Below are positions 16,960 to 24,987 of a stretch of DNA of 64,000 nt, one piece after another. Source of the stretch: Bog-532 sp963833835 (GTDB lineage Bacteria; Actinomycetota; Actinomycetes; Streptosporangiales; Streptosporangiaceae); assembly GCA_963833835.1 (NCBI GenBank), contig CAWHZI010000016.1, positions 806,001-870,000 on the forward strand, written 5' to 3'. Position numbers and translations under genes: made by a program. Under the pieces are notes generated by a model. The model was given only the letters and a program-made list of their open reading frames with translations, was not told the DNA's origin and did no database searches. Within the stretch, counting starts at the first letter, position 1. The number at the start of each line of letters is the position of its first letter.

Positions 16960-17934
16960 ATGAGCGACGAACGGGATGGCGTCGCGCTGACCCATCTGGA
17001 TCAGCCGCTGTTCGACGGGGCGGACGCGACCAAGCAGGACCTGGTCGACTACCTGGACACGATGCGGGACCGGATCATCCCGGTGCTGCGGGACCGGCCG
17101 CTGTCGGTGATGCGGATCCGGCCCGGCCAGGAACCGTTCATGCAGAAGAACCTGCCCAAGTACGCGCCGGAGTGGATCCAGACCGCCCAGGTGTGGGCCG
17201 ACGCGTCCCGCCGGACGATCACCTACCCGCTGGTCAACGACCGGCGCACGCTGGTGTGGTTCGCCAACCAGCGGGCCGTCGAGTACCACGCGGCGCTGGC
17301 CCTGATCGGCCAAGAGGACCGGCCCACCCACCTGATCCTGGACATCGACCCGCCCGAGGGGGCCGGCTTCGGGCCGGTCGCCGCGGCCGCCCACCTGGTC
17401 CGCCGGGCCCTGGCCGAGCTGGGCCTGGCTGGCGCGGTCAAGACCAGCGGCTCCAAGGGCGTGCACATCTTCGTCCCGCTCGACGGGCGGGCGACCACGT
17501 TCGAGGTGGCCGCGGCGACCCGGGCCATCGGGGCCCGGGCCGAGCGCCTCGACCCGGCCCTGGCCACCACGGCGTTCATCCGCGAGGACCGGGCGGGCAA
17601 GGTGTTCCTCGACTCCACCCGGGCCGGCGGGGCTACCGTGGCTGCGGCCTACAGCCCGCGGATCCGGCCCGGGGTCACCGTGTCCTGCCCGGTGGCCTGG
17701 GACGACCTGGACGACGTGACCCCGCGCGACTTCACCCTGCACACGGTGCCGGGCCTGCTGGGCGACGGCGATCCGTGGACCACCTTGATGCCGCCGCCCC
17801 AGCACCTGAGCCCGGAGCTGATTGAGGAGGGCGACGCCATCCCCATCGCCCGGGTCCAGGCCATGCACGAAGGCAAGCGCCGCAAGAAGGCCAGCCGCGA
17901 GGCCGCGTCTCCCGGTGAGCCCCAGCCCGGCTGA
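16960..17934 (+). CDS. LigD-type DNA polymerase/primase domain protein (short form)
   Basis: A 324-aa stand-alone archaeo-eukaryotic-primase-type polymerase as found in bacterial end joining. Catalytic acidic pair in LILDIDPPEG, the KTSGSKGVHIFVP motif, and the conserved early QKNLPKYAPEW segment. It fills gaps with a preference for ribonucleotides in characterised LigD Pol domains. Lys-rich C-terminal tail. Convergent with the ABC importer ATPase (3-bp gap). A second, longer homologue lies at 30951-32438 and a DNA ligase at 38407-39484. Confidence 0.88.
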   Translation: MSDERDGVALTHLDQPLFDGADATKQDLVDYLDTMRDRIIPVLRDRPLSVMRIRPGQEPFMQKNLPKYAPEWIQTAQVWADASRRTITYPLVNDRRTLVWFANQRAVEYHAALALIGQEDRPTHLILDIDPPEGAGFGPVAAAAHLVRRALAELGLAGAVKTSGSKGVHIFVPLDGRATTFEVAAATRAIGARAERLDPALATTAFIREDRAGKVFLDSTRAGGATVAAAYSPRIRPGVTVSCPVAWDDLDDVTPRDFTLHTVPGLLGDGDPWTTLMPPPQHLSPELIEEGDAIPIARVQAMHEGKRRKKASREAASPGEPQPG

Positions 17935-17937
17935 GCC

Positions 17938-19026
17938 CTAGCCCCGGCCGGTCACCAGCACCTCGGCCTCGGCCACGCTCACCTGCACCGACGTGCCCGG
18001 AGCCAGCGCCGCCGACTCGGTGCTGGGCACGTCCACCCGCACGGTCACGTCCCCGGACAGCAGCGCGTGGACCCGGGTGATCGAGCCGAGGAACGTCGCG
18101 ATCGTGACCGTGCCGTTTGCGCCCGGGGCGGCGCCGTTCCCGTTCGCAGCGGCCGTGATGCGCAGCTGCTCGGGCCGGATGAGCGCGTCCACCGGGCCGT
18201 CCGGCCGGTCGCCCCTGATCGGCAGCGTGGCGTCCAGGACCCGGACCCGCCCGTCGCCGCCGGGGTCGGCCGGGATGCGGTTCATGGTGCCGACGAACTC
18301 GGCTACGAACGCGGTGGCTGGACGGGCGTACAGCTCGCTCGGGGTGGCCAGCTGCTCCAGCTTCCCGCTGCGCATAACGCCGACCCGGTCAGCCATGGAC
18401 AGCGCTTCCTCCTGGTCGTGGGTGACGAACAAGGTGGTGGTGTGCAGCCGCTGCTGCAGCGCACGGATCTGCTCCCGCAGCTGCAGCCGGACCTTGGCGT
18501 CCAGCGCGGACAGTGGCTCGTCCAGCAGCAGCACGCTCGGCTCGATGGCCAGCGCGCGGGCCAGCGCGACCCGCTGCTGCTGACCGCCCGACAGCTGGTG
18601 CGGGTACTGCTGGACCTGATTGGCCAGCCCCACCATGTCCAGCAGCTCACCGGCCCTGGCCCGGCGCTCGGCCGTGCCCTTCTTGCGCATCCGCAGCCCG
18701 AAGGCCACGTTGTCCAGCGCCGACATGTTCGGGAACAGGCTGTAGCTCTGGAACACCATGCCCATGTCCCGCTTGGCCGCGGGGATGTGCGAGACGTCCC
18801 GGCCGTCGACCGTCACCGAGCCACTGTCGGTGGTCTCGAAGCCGGCCAGGATGCGCAGCGCGGTGGTCTTGCCGCAGCCCGACGGCCCGAGCAGGGCCAC
18901 CAGCTCGCCCGGCTCGATCTCCAGTGACAGCCCGTCCAGCGCCCGGGTTGCCCCGAAGTGCCGGCTCAGGTTCTGCAGCGCCACGCGGGCGCCCGTGGCC
19001 GTCTCCACGGCCGTATCCACGCTCAT
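17938..19026 (-). CDS. ABC importer ATPase (spermidine/phosphonate-type)
   Basis: A 362-aa ATPase with Walker A GPSGCGKTT, Q-loop VFQSYSLFPN, signature LSGGQQQR, Walker B VLLLDEPLSALD and H-loop FVTHDQEEAL, followed by a TOBE domain from about residue 240. This is the PotA/PhnT class that serves polyamine, iron and 2-aminoethylphosphonate importers. The start overlaps the preceding permease stop (ATGA), with AGGAAGGA upstream. Last gene of the four-gene importer operon. Confidence 0.85.
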   Translation of the reverse strand: MSVDTAVETATGARVALQNLSRHFGATRALDGLSLEIEPGELVALLGPSGCGKTTALRILAGFETTDSGSVTVDGRDVSHIPAAKRDMGMVFQSYSLFPNMSALDNVAFGLRMRKKGTAERRARAGELLDMVGLANQVQQYPHQLSGGQQQRVALARALAIEPSVLLLDEPLSALDAKVRLQLREQIRALQQRLHTTTLFVTHDQEEALSMADRVGVMRSGKLEQLATPSELYARPATAFVAEFVGTMNRIPADPGGDGRVRVLDATLPIRGDRPDGPVDALIRPEQLRITAAANGNGAAPGANGTVTIATFLGSITRVHALLSGDVTVRVDVPSTESAALAPGTSVQVSVAEAEVLVTGRG

Positions 19027-19886
19027 GAGGTCCTTCCTGAGTCGGGCTGGGACACAGTGAACAGGTTGACTTCGCCCCGGCCGCTGCGCCGAGCCTGGCG
19101 GCTGCCTACCATCGTGATGGCCAGCAGGAAGATCCAGGTCACGAACAGGGCCATGAGTGAGGCGGCCACCGATTCCGGCCCGCTGGTCTGGTCGAAGACC
19201 ACGATCCAGACGGGGAACGTCTGGAACAGGTCGAGGCTGGCGATGGTGTACTCACCCAGCACCAGCGCCACGGTCAGCACGGTGGCCGACAGCATCGCGG
19301 TGGTCAGGTTGGGCAGCACGATCCGCCACAGCGTGGACGGCCAGCCCGCACCGAGCGAGTTTGACGCCTCGGTCAGCGTCTTGAGGTCGAACGCCCGCAG
19401 GCCCGCGTCGAACGACCGGTACGCGAACGGCATGGCCAGCACCACGTAGATCAGGCCCAGCGTGTACGGCGTGCCCTTGAGTGAGCCGGGCATGATCTGC
19501 AGCAGGCCGACGATCAGCACCACCGGCGGGATGACGATGGGCAGGATCGTGATGCCTTCCATCAGCCGCCGCAGCTTCGGCAGCCGCAGGTGCACGTAGA
19601 CCGCGGTCGGCAGCATCAGCACCAGCGTGATCAGCGTGGTGATGATGGCCAGCCGGATCGACAGCCAGAGCGAATCACCGAACCCGGACTGGTGCACCAC
19701 GGACCCGAACGAGCTCCAGCCCGCGAACTTGAGCGCGGCGTACAGCGGGATCAGGAAGTAGATGGTGGCCAGGATCAGGATCAGCCACCGCCAGGGGGTG
19801 AACCTGTCCCGGGTGATTTCCCGGCTCCGCTTCGGGCGCCCACCGGCCGTGGCCGCGACCGGGGTTTGCTCGGTTACTGCAGCCAT
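19023..19886 (-). CDS. ABC importer permease, second subunit
   Basis: A 287-aa inner-membrane permease with six predicted helices, the EAA-type loop (LTEASNSLGAGWPSTLWRIV) contacting the ATPase, and a basic N-terminus. The ATG at 19886 has GGAGGG upstream and gives a 13-bp overlap with the first permease gene. It belongs to the PotC/PhnV type by position and size. Confidence 0.83.
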   Translation of the reverse strand: MAAVTEQTPVAATAGGRPKRSREITRDRFTPWRWLILILATIYFLIPLYAALKFAGWSSFGSVVHQSGFGDSLWLSIRLAIITTLITLVLMLPTAVYVHLRLPKLRRLMEGITILPIVIPPVVLIVGLLQIMPGSLKGTPYTLGLIYVVLAMPFAYRSFDAGLRAFDLKTLTEASNSLGAGWPSTLWRIVLPNLTTAMLSATVLTVALVLGEYTIASLDLFQTFPVWIVVFDQTSGPESVAASLMALFVTWIFLLAITMVGSRQARRSGRGEVNLFTVSQPDSGRTS

Positions 19887-20743
19887 CGTGCCGCCCTCCG
19901 CTGGAGCAGGGTGTACAGGACCATGGCCACCGCGATGATGACGACCAGCCCGAGGCCGAGGGCCTTGCCGACGTTCTGCTGGCCGGCCAGTACGTTGCCG
20001 TTCAGGAACGACCCGATCTGGATCGCGGTCAGCGGGATCGTGCCGCTGGTCATGGCCTCGGCCGTGGCGTAGGCCGACAGCGCGCTGCCGAACAGCAGCA
20101 GCAGGCAGCCGAGGAACGACGGGAACAGTACCGGGCCGCCCACGTGCCGCCAGTACTGCCAGGTGCGGGCGCCCATGTTCGATGCCGCCTCCCGCCAGGA
20201 GGGCCGCAGGCCCTCCAGCGCGGGCAAGATGACCAGGACCATGAGCGGGATCTGGAAGTACAGGTACACCACGATCACGCCGCTCAGGCTGTACAGGCTG
20301 AAGCCGTGCTGGTACGGGTTGAACCCCAGGTCCGTGAGCCACTTGGTGGCCAGCCCGCTGGAGCCCAGGGTCGCGATGAACAGGAACGCCAGCGGCACCC
20401 CGCCGAAGTTGGCGAACACGGCCGAGGCGGTGATGGCGACCTGCCGCAGCACCGACCCGCGCCGGGCCGACCAGATCGCGTAGGCGATCAGCAGGCCGAG
20501 TACCCCCGGGATGACCGAGGACAGCACGGCCAGGAAGATCGTCTGGCCGAAGCCGTGCAGGTAGACGCCACTGGTGGCGATCTTCACGTTGTGGAACGTG
20601 AAGCCGCCGTTGTCCGGGTTCTGGAACGCCCCGATGGCCACCGCGATCAGCGGTACGAGCAGGCCCAGGGTCATATAGACGCCGAACGGGACCACGCCGG
20701 CGTACCGGCGCAGTCCCCGTCCGGCTGTTACCAACCAGGTCAT
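19874..20743 (-). CDS. ABC importer permease, first subunit
   Basis: A 289-aa permease with six predicted transmembrane helices and the EAA loop (WREAASNMGARTWQYWRHV). The ATG at 20743 (MTWLVTAGRG) lies 2 bp after the binding-protein stop. The ribosome-binding site is weak, so translation is probably coupled. PotB/PhnU type by position. Confidence 0.83.
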   Translation of the reverse strand: MTWLVTAGRGLRRYAGVVPFGVYMTLGLLVPLIAVAIGAFQNPDNGGFTFHNVKIATSGVYLHGFGQTIFLAVLSSVIPGVLGLLIAYAIWSARRGSVLRQVAITASAVFANFGGVPLAFLFIATLGSSGLATKWLTDLGFNPYQHGFSLYSLSGVIVVYLYFQIPLMVLVILPALEGLRPSWREAASNMGARTWQYWRHVGGPVLFPSFLGCLLLLFGSALSAYATAEAMTSGTIPLTAIQIGSFLNGNVLAGQQNVGKALGLGLVVIIAVAMVLYTLLQRRAARWLQ

Positions 20744-20745
20744 GC

Positions 20746-21888
20746 TCAGCCGCTGACGCTCGGCCACTGCTGCGAGACGATCGTCTCCGCCGCGTTCTGC
20801 TGAGCGATGCTCGGGAACGTCAGCGTGGCCGACGGAGCCGGCGGCAGCGCCTTGTAGGCCGTCTCGTTGACGGTCTTGTCGCTGATCAGCGTGTTCAGCT
20901 CGATCGGCCGGGCCTTGCCTTCCAGCCACAGGTTCTGGCCGGTGGTGGAGTACAGGTACTCCTCCCACAGCCGGGCGGCGGCGGGGTGCGGGGCCGTCTT
21001 GTTGATGGCCTGGTCGTAGTAGGCGGCGTAGTGGCTGTCGCTGGGGATCACGATCTTGAGCCCCTTGACGCCCGGGCCGACCTCCGACGCCAGCAGGTAG
21101 TCCCACCACACGATGATCGGCGTCTGGCCGCTCTCCATGGTGGCCGCGCTGGCCGTGACCGGGACGAAGTTGCCCGCGGCCTTCAGCTTCTTGAAGTAGG
21201 CCACCCCCGGGGCGATGTTGCCGAACGAGCCGCCGTTGGACAGCGCCGCCGCGTACACGGCCGCGAACGCCGCACCCGCCTGCGTCGGGTTGCCGTTGAT
21301 CGCGACCTGGTTCTTGTACTCGGGGTTGAGCAGGTCCGCCAGCGAAGTCGGCGGGGTCTTGACCTTGGCCGGGTTGTAGCCGATGGCCACGTAGCCGCCG
21401 TAGTCGGCGTAGTAGGTGGCGTCGCTGGCCTTGGAGCTGGCCGGGATGTTGCTCCAGCTCGACACCTTGTACGGCGCCAGCAGACCTGACTGGTCGGCCT
21501 TGACCGCGAACGCGGTGCCCATGTCGAGGACGTCCGGAGCGCGGCTCTGGCCCTTGAGCTGGGTCATCGCGTTGATCTCGTCCTGGCTCGACCCGTCGGG
21601 GTTGGCATCGTTGATCTTGATGCCGTACTTGGCCGTGAAGTCCTTCATGATCGCGCCGTAGTTGGCCCAGTCGGACGGCAGCGTGATGACGTTCAGCGTG
21701 CCTTCCTTCTTGGCCGCGGCGACCAGCGCGGTCATGCCGCCGGCCGCGCTCAGCGAGCTGGCCGTGGACACGTTCTTGCCGCTGGAGCTGCTGGTGGTGC
21801 TACCGGAACTGCCGCCGCTGCTGCATCCAGCCGCGAATACCAGGGTCCCGACCGCGGCCGTAGCCACGACGGCGAATTTTCCTCGCAA
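20746..21888 (-). CDS. Extracellular solute-binding lipoprotein of the phosphonate-linked importer
   Basis: A 380-aa lipoprotein of the PotD/PhnS-like class. The TTG at 21888 is chosen because GGAGGGAAG precedes it and the product then begins RGKFAVVATAAVGTLVF with lipobox FAAGC. A Ser/Gly-rich linker is followed by a two-lobe binding fold (PTSLADLLNPEYKNQV, PIIVWWDYLLASEV). First gene of the operon binding protein-permease-permease-ATPase. An operator copy lies 38 bp upstream of the start. Inferred ligand: aminoethylphosphonate or a methylated relative, based only on that shared site and gene neighbourhood. Confidence 0.8.
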   Translation of the reverse strand: MRGKFAVVATAAVGTLVFAAGCSSGGSSGSTTSSSSGKNVSTASSLSAAGGMTALVAAAKKEGTLNVITLPSDWANYGAIMKDFTAKYGIKINDANPDGSSQDEINAMTQLKGQSRAPDVLDMGTAFAVKADQSGLLAPYKVSSWSNIPASSKASDATYYADYGGYVAIGYNPAKVKTPPTSLADLLNPEYKNQVAINGNPTQAGAAFAAVYAAALSNGGSFGNIAPGVAYFKKLKAAGNFVPVTASAATMESGQTPIIVWWDYLLASEVGPGVKGLKIVIPSDSHYAAYYDQAINKTAPHPAAARLWEEYLYSTTGQNLWLEGKARPIELNTLISDKTVNETAYKALPPAPSATLTFPSIAQQNAAETIVSQQWPSVSG

Positions 21889-21925
21889 AACTTCCCTCCC
21901 AGACCTGTTTGGACGGACCTCATCA

Positions 21926-21940
21926 TGGCTAGACAAGTTG
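21926..21940. promoter_or_regulatory. Third copy of the phosphonate operator, upstream of the importer
   Basis: TGGCTAGACAAG (21926-21937) differs at one base from the copy at 13631, and the similarity continues for GTT (21937-21939). It sits 38-52 bp before the importer binding-protein start, a position suited to repression. It is the sequence link between the importer and the catabolic genes. Confidence 0.6.
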
Positions 21941-22037
21941 GCCTGGGAGTGGCCGCTTTATGGCTGGTCGGCAGCTTTCGGGTGACCGGTATTCGGCCAG
22001 CAGGTATCGATTTGGGCAGGACCCGGCCGAGCGGGCG

Positions 22038-23867
22038 TCAATCGGTGAGGACGTCCAGGATCTGCTGTCCGTACTTGGCCAGTTTGGCCTCGCCCACACC
22101 GTTGACGCCGGACAGTCCGTCCAGGTCGGCGGGCCGCTGGCTGGCGATCTCGCGCAGCGTCGCATCGTGGAAGATGACGTAGGCGGGCATGCCCTGCTCG
22201 CGCGCCTGCCCGGCCCGCCATTCCCGCAGCCGGTCGAACAGCTTGACCTGCTCGGGGGACAGGTCCGCGGTCACGCTAGCTGCCTTGGGCTTGCGGGTGG
22301 CCCGGGTCCGCTCGGGCTCGTGCCGGAACATGATGTTGTCGCGCTGCCGCCGCAGCACCGCGGCGCTGTCCGGGGTCAGCGCGAGCACGCCGTAGTCGCC
22401 CTCCACCCCGAGCAGGCCCTGGGCCAGCAGTTGCCGGGCCACCCCGCGCCACTCGATGTCGCGCATGTCGGTGCCCACCCCGAACACGGTCAGCTCGTCG
22501 TGCCGGTGCTCGGCCACCTTGGGCGTCTTCTTGCCGGTCAGGATGTCGATGACGTGCCCGGCACCGAACTTCTGCCCGCGCTCGGTGCCCAGCCGGTACA
22601 CGGCCGACAGGAACTTCTGCGCCGCGATCGTGCCGTCCCACACCTGCGGCGGGGTGGTGCAGGTGTCACAGTTCCCGCACCCCTCGTGGGCCGCGGTCTC
22701 CCCGAAGTAGGCCAGCATCTGCTTGCGGCGGCACACCGCGGTCTCGCACAGCGCCAGCATGGCGTCCAGGTGCGCGGCCAGCCGCCGCCGGTGCGCCGTG
22801 TCGCCGGGGGAGGTGTCGATCATGCGGCGCTGCTGCACCACGTCGGTCAGGCCGTAGGCCAGCCAGGCCACCGAGGGCAGCCCGTCGCGGCAGGCCCGCC
22901 CGGTCTCCTGGTAGTAGCCCTCGACCGAGCGCGGCATGTCCAGGTGGGCCACGAACCGCACGTCCGGCTTGTCGATGCCCATCCCGAACGCGATCGTGGC
23001 CACCATGACCAGCCCGTCCTCGCGCAGGAACCGCGACTGGTGGGCCGCCCGCAGGCTGGCGTCCAGACCCGCGTGGTAGGGCAGCGCCTCGATGCCCTGG
23101 GCGGTCAGGAACTCGGCCGTCTTCTCGACCGACGCCCGGGACAGGCAGTACACGATGCCCGCCTGCCCCGCCTGCTCGGTCCGGAGCAGCTCCAGCAGCT
23201 GGCGCCGCGGCTCGTTCTTCTGCACGATCCGGTAGCTGATGTTCGGCCGGTCGAAGCTGTCCACGAACTGCCGGGCGCCGTCCAGCTTGAGCCGGGTCGC
23301 GATCTCGGTCCGGGTGGCCTGCGTGGCCGTCGCGGTCAGCGCGATCCGCGGCACGTCCGGCCAGCGTTCGTGCAGCATGGACAGTTCGAGGTAGTCCGGC
23401 CGGAAGTCGTGTCCCCACTGGGCCACGCAGTGCGCCTCGTCGATAGCGAACAGCGAGATCTTGGCCCGGTCCAGCAGGCGTACCGCGGACTCGGTCTTCA
23501 GCCGCTCCGGGGCCAGGTACAGCAGGTCCAGCTGGCCGGCCAGCAGCGCGTCCTCGGTGGCCCGGCGCTGGGCCGCGTCCTGGGTCGAGTTCAGGAAGCC
23601 GGCCCGCACGCCCAGCGCGGTCAGCGCGTCCACCTGGTCCTGCATCAGCGCGATCAGCGGCGAGATGACCACGCCGGTGCCCTCCCGGACCAGCGCCGGG
23701 ATCTGATAGCACAGCGACTTGCCGCCACCGGTCGGCATCAGCACGAGCGCGTCGCCGCCGCCGGTCACGTGGTTGATGATCTCTTCCTGCGGACCGCGGA
23801 ACGACTCGTACCCGAAGACCCGTTGCAGGACGTCCACTGCTGCCACGCCCGCGATACTACGGGCCAC
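22038..23867 (-). CDS. recQ: ATP-dependent DNA helicase RecQ
   Basis: A 609-aa SF2 helicase with all expected parts: LMPTGGGKSLCYQ (motif I), FAIDEAHCVAQWGHDFRPDY (DEAH box and RecQ aromatic loop), LTATAT, HAGLD and QETGRACRDG. Then comes the RQC zinc site (Cys residues in ETAVCRRK and CGNCDTC), a winged helix and a C-terminal HRDC domain (LREIASQRPADLDGLSGVNG). The start is uncertain; GTG at 23867 or an in-frame GTG eight codons in are both possible and neither has a strong ribosome-binding site. Divergent from the YjbR gene. Confidence 0.92.
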   Translation of the reverse strand: MARSIAGVAAVDVLQRVFGYESFRGPQEEIINHVTGGGDALVLMPTGGGKSLCYQIPALVREGTGVVISPLIALMQDQVDALTALGVRAGFLNSTQDAAQRRATEDALLAGQLDLLYLAPERLKTESAVRLLDRAKISLFAIDEAHCVAQWGHDFRPDYLELSMLHERWPDVPRIALTATATQATRTEIATRLKLDGARQFVDSFDRPNISYRIVQKNEPRRQLLELLRTEQAGQAGIVYCLSRASVEKTAEFLTAQGIEALPYHAGLDASLRAAHQSRFLREDGLVMVATIAFGMGIDKPDVRFVAHLDMPRSVEGYYQETGRACRDGLPSVAWLAYGLTDVVQQRRMIDTSPGDTAHRRRLAAHLDAMLALCETAVCRRKQMLAYFGETAAHEGCGNCDTCTTPPQVWDGTIAAQKFLSAVYRLGTERGQKFGAGHVIDILTGKKTPKVAEHRHDELTVFGVGTDMRDIEWRGVARQLLAQGLLGVEGDYGVLALTPDSAAVLRRQRDNIMFRHEPERTRATRKPKAASVTADLSPEQVKLFDRLREWRAGQAREQGMPAYVIFHDATLREIASQRPADLDGLSGVNGVGEAKLAKYGQQILDVLTD

Positions 23868-23923
23868 CGCTGTCAGATTGGCACCGCAGCTCAGAGCTAC
23901 TGGGCCAGAGCTAAGGTACTGAT

Positions 23924-24259
23924 GTGAGCGTGAACCGGGTCCGCGAGATCTGCCTCGCCCTGCCCGAAGCGCAGGAGAAGTCGTTCGGCGGTCACACGTC
24001 GCCTGCCTTCCGGGTGCGGGACAAGCTGTTCGTGATGATCAGTGAGGACCAGACCTCGATGACGTTCAAGGCCGCGCCCGGGGTCCAGGAGGCCCTGGTC
24101 GGCGACGACCCGGAGCAGTTCTACGTGCCGCCCTACGTCGGGTCCAAGGGCTGGGTCGGCGTCCGGCTGGCCTTGGACCACGACTGGGACGAGCTGGCCG
24201 AGCTGCTGCGGGACAGCTACCGGCTGATCGCGCCCAAGCGCCTGGCCGCTCAGGTCTGA
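23924..24259 (+). CDS. MmcQ/YjbR family protein
   Basis: A 111-aa protein of the YjbR (DUF419) family: VREICLALPEAQEKSFGGHT at the N-terminus and YVPPYVGSKGWVGVRLALD in the middle are its hallmark segments. Compact CyaY-like fold, possible nucleic-acid binding, no known enzymatic role. GTG start. Followed by the CGNR protein after 16 bp. Confidence 0.85.
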   Translation: MSVNRVREICLALPEAQEKSFGGHTSPAFRVRDKLFVMISEDQTSMTFKAAPGVQEALVGDDPEQFYVPPYVGSKGWVGVRLALDHDWDELAELLRDSYRLIAPKRLAAQV

Positions 24260-24275
24260 AGGTGCAGGCCTGACC

Positions 24276-24815
24276 GTGCTGTTCGCCCACGACACGACCG
24301 CCGCTCTGACCGTGGCTACCGACCTGGTCAACACCGAGCGCGACGGTGAGGACTTCCTGCCCGACGTGGCCACCCTGGAAGCCTTCCTGGACGAGCGGCA
24401 CGTCACCCGGGACGGCCCGGTTGACCTGACTGCGGTCAAGGCCCTGCGCCCGCGGCTGCGCGAGATCTGGCGGGCTGATACCCCGGAGGACCTGGCGGCC
24501 AGGGTCAACAGCCTGCTGCGCGACTCCGACGCCCGCCCCTGGGTCGTCGATCACGGGGGCGGCTGGGGCTGGCACCTGCACGTCACCGAGCCCGCCGCCC
24601 CGCTGGCCCACCGCATCGGCGCCCAGTCCGGCTTTGCCTTCGCCGACCTGATCCGGCTGCGGGAGACCGAACGCCTGCGCGTGTGCGACGCCGCCGACTG
24701 CGACGCGGTCCTGATCGACCTGTCCCGCAACCGCTCCCGCCGTTACTGCGACACCGGCAACTGCGGCAACCGGCAGCACGTCGCCGCCTATCGCGCCCGG
24801 CTTCGCACCGGCTGA
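24276..24815 (+). CDS. CGNR zinc-finger protein with N-terminal ABATE domain
   Basis: A 179-aa protein. Residues 1-130 match the stress-induced ABATE domain layout (LVNTERDGEDFL near the start). The C-terminus has the zinc-finger signature: two Cys in RVCDAADCDAV, then RRYCDTGNCGNRQHVAAYR. Such proteins are presumed transcription regulators. GTG start; likely co-transcribed with the YjbR gene. Confidence 0.85.
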   Translation: MLFAHDTTAALTVATDLVNTERDGEDFLPDVATLEAFLDERHVTRDGPVDLTAVKALRPRLREIWRADTPEDLAARVNSLLRDSDARPWVVDHGGGWGWHLHVTEPAAPLAHRIGAQSGFAFADLIRLRETERLRVCDAADCDAVLIDLSRNRSRRYCDTGNCGNRQHVAAYRARLRTG

Positions 24816-24857
24816 GGTCCTCTGACCGATTTATTTTCGGCCTGACCTGGTTGGTTA

Positions 24858-24885
24858 CGTTTCCCTCTCGTTTCACATTCGTTTC
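24858..24885. promoter_or_regulatory. Three CGTTTC boxes with 11-bp period upstream of the sugar operon
   Basis: CGTTTC occurs at 24858, 24869 and 24880, each exactly 11 bp apart, followed by TTGACA at 24942-24947 and a GTTGAC pair (24941 and 24955) spaced 14 bp. The 11-bp phasing puts all three boxes on one DNA face, as for response-regulator or tandem-repeat operators. The GTTGAC pair could be the site of the operon's own FCD-type GntR. Not matched to any known consensus with certainty. Confidence 0.4.
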
Positions 24886-24987
24886 ATCGTGACCCTTGCT
24901 GTGCCCCGTCCTGGGGTGTACGAATGTGTGATCGTTCATTGTTGACAAGAATCGGTTGACGATTATCGGCAGCCTCAAGGAGGAGCG

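Noticed and set aside
24858..24885. PhoP (PHO) box upstream of the sugar operon
   Set aside because: The 11-bp period agrees, but CGTTTC units do not match the GTTCAC-type direct repeat, and nothing in the operon concerns phosphate.
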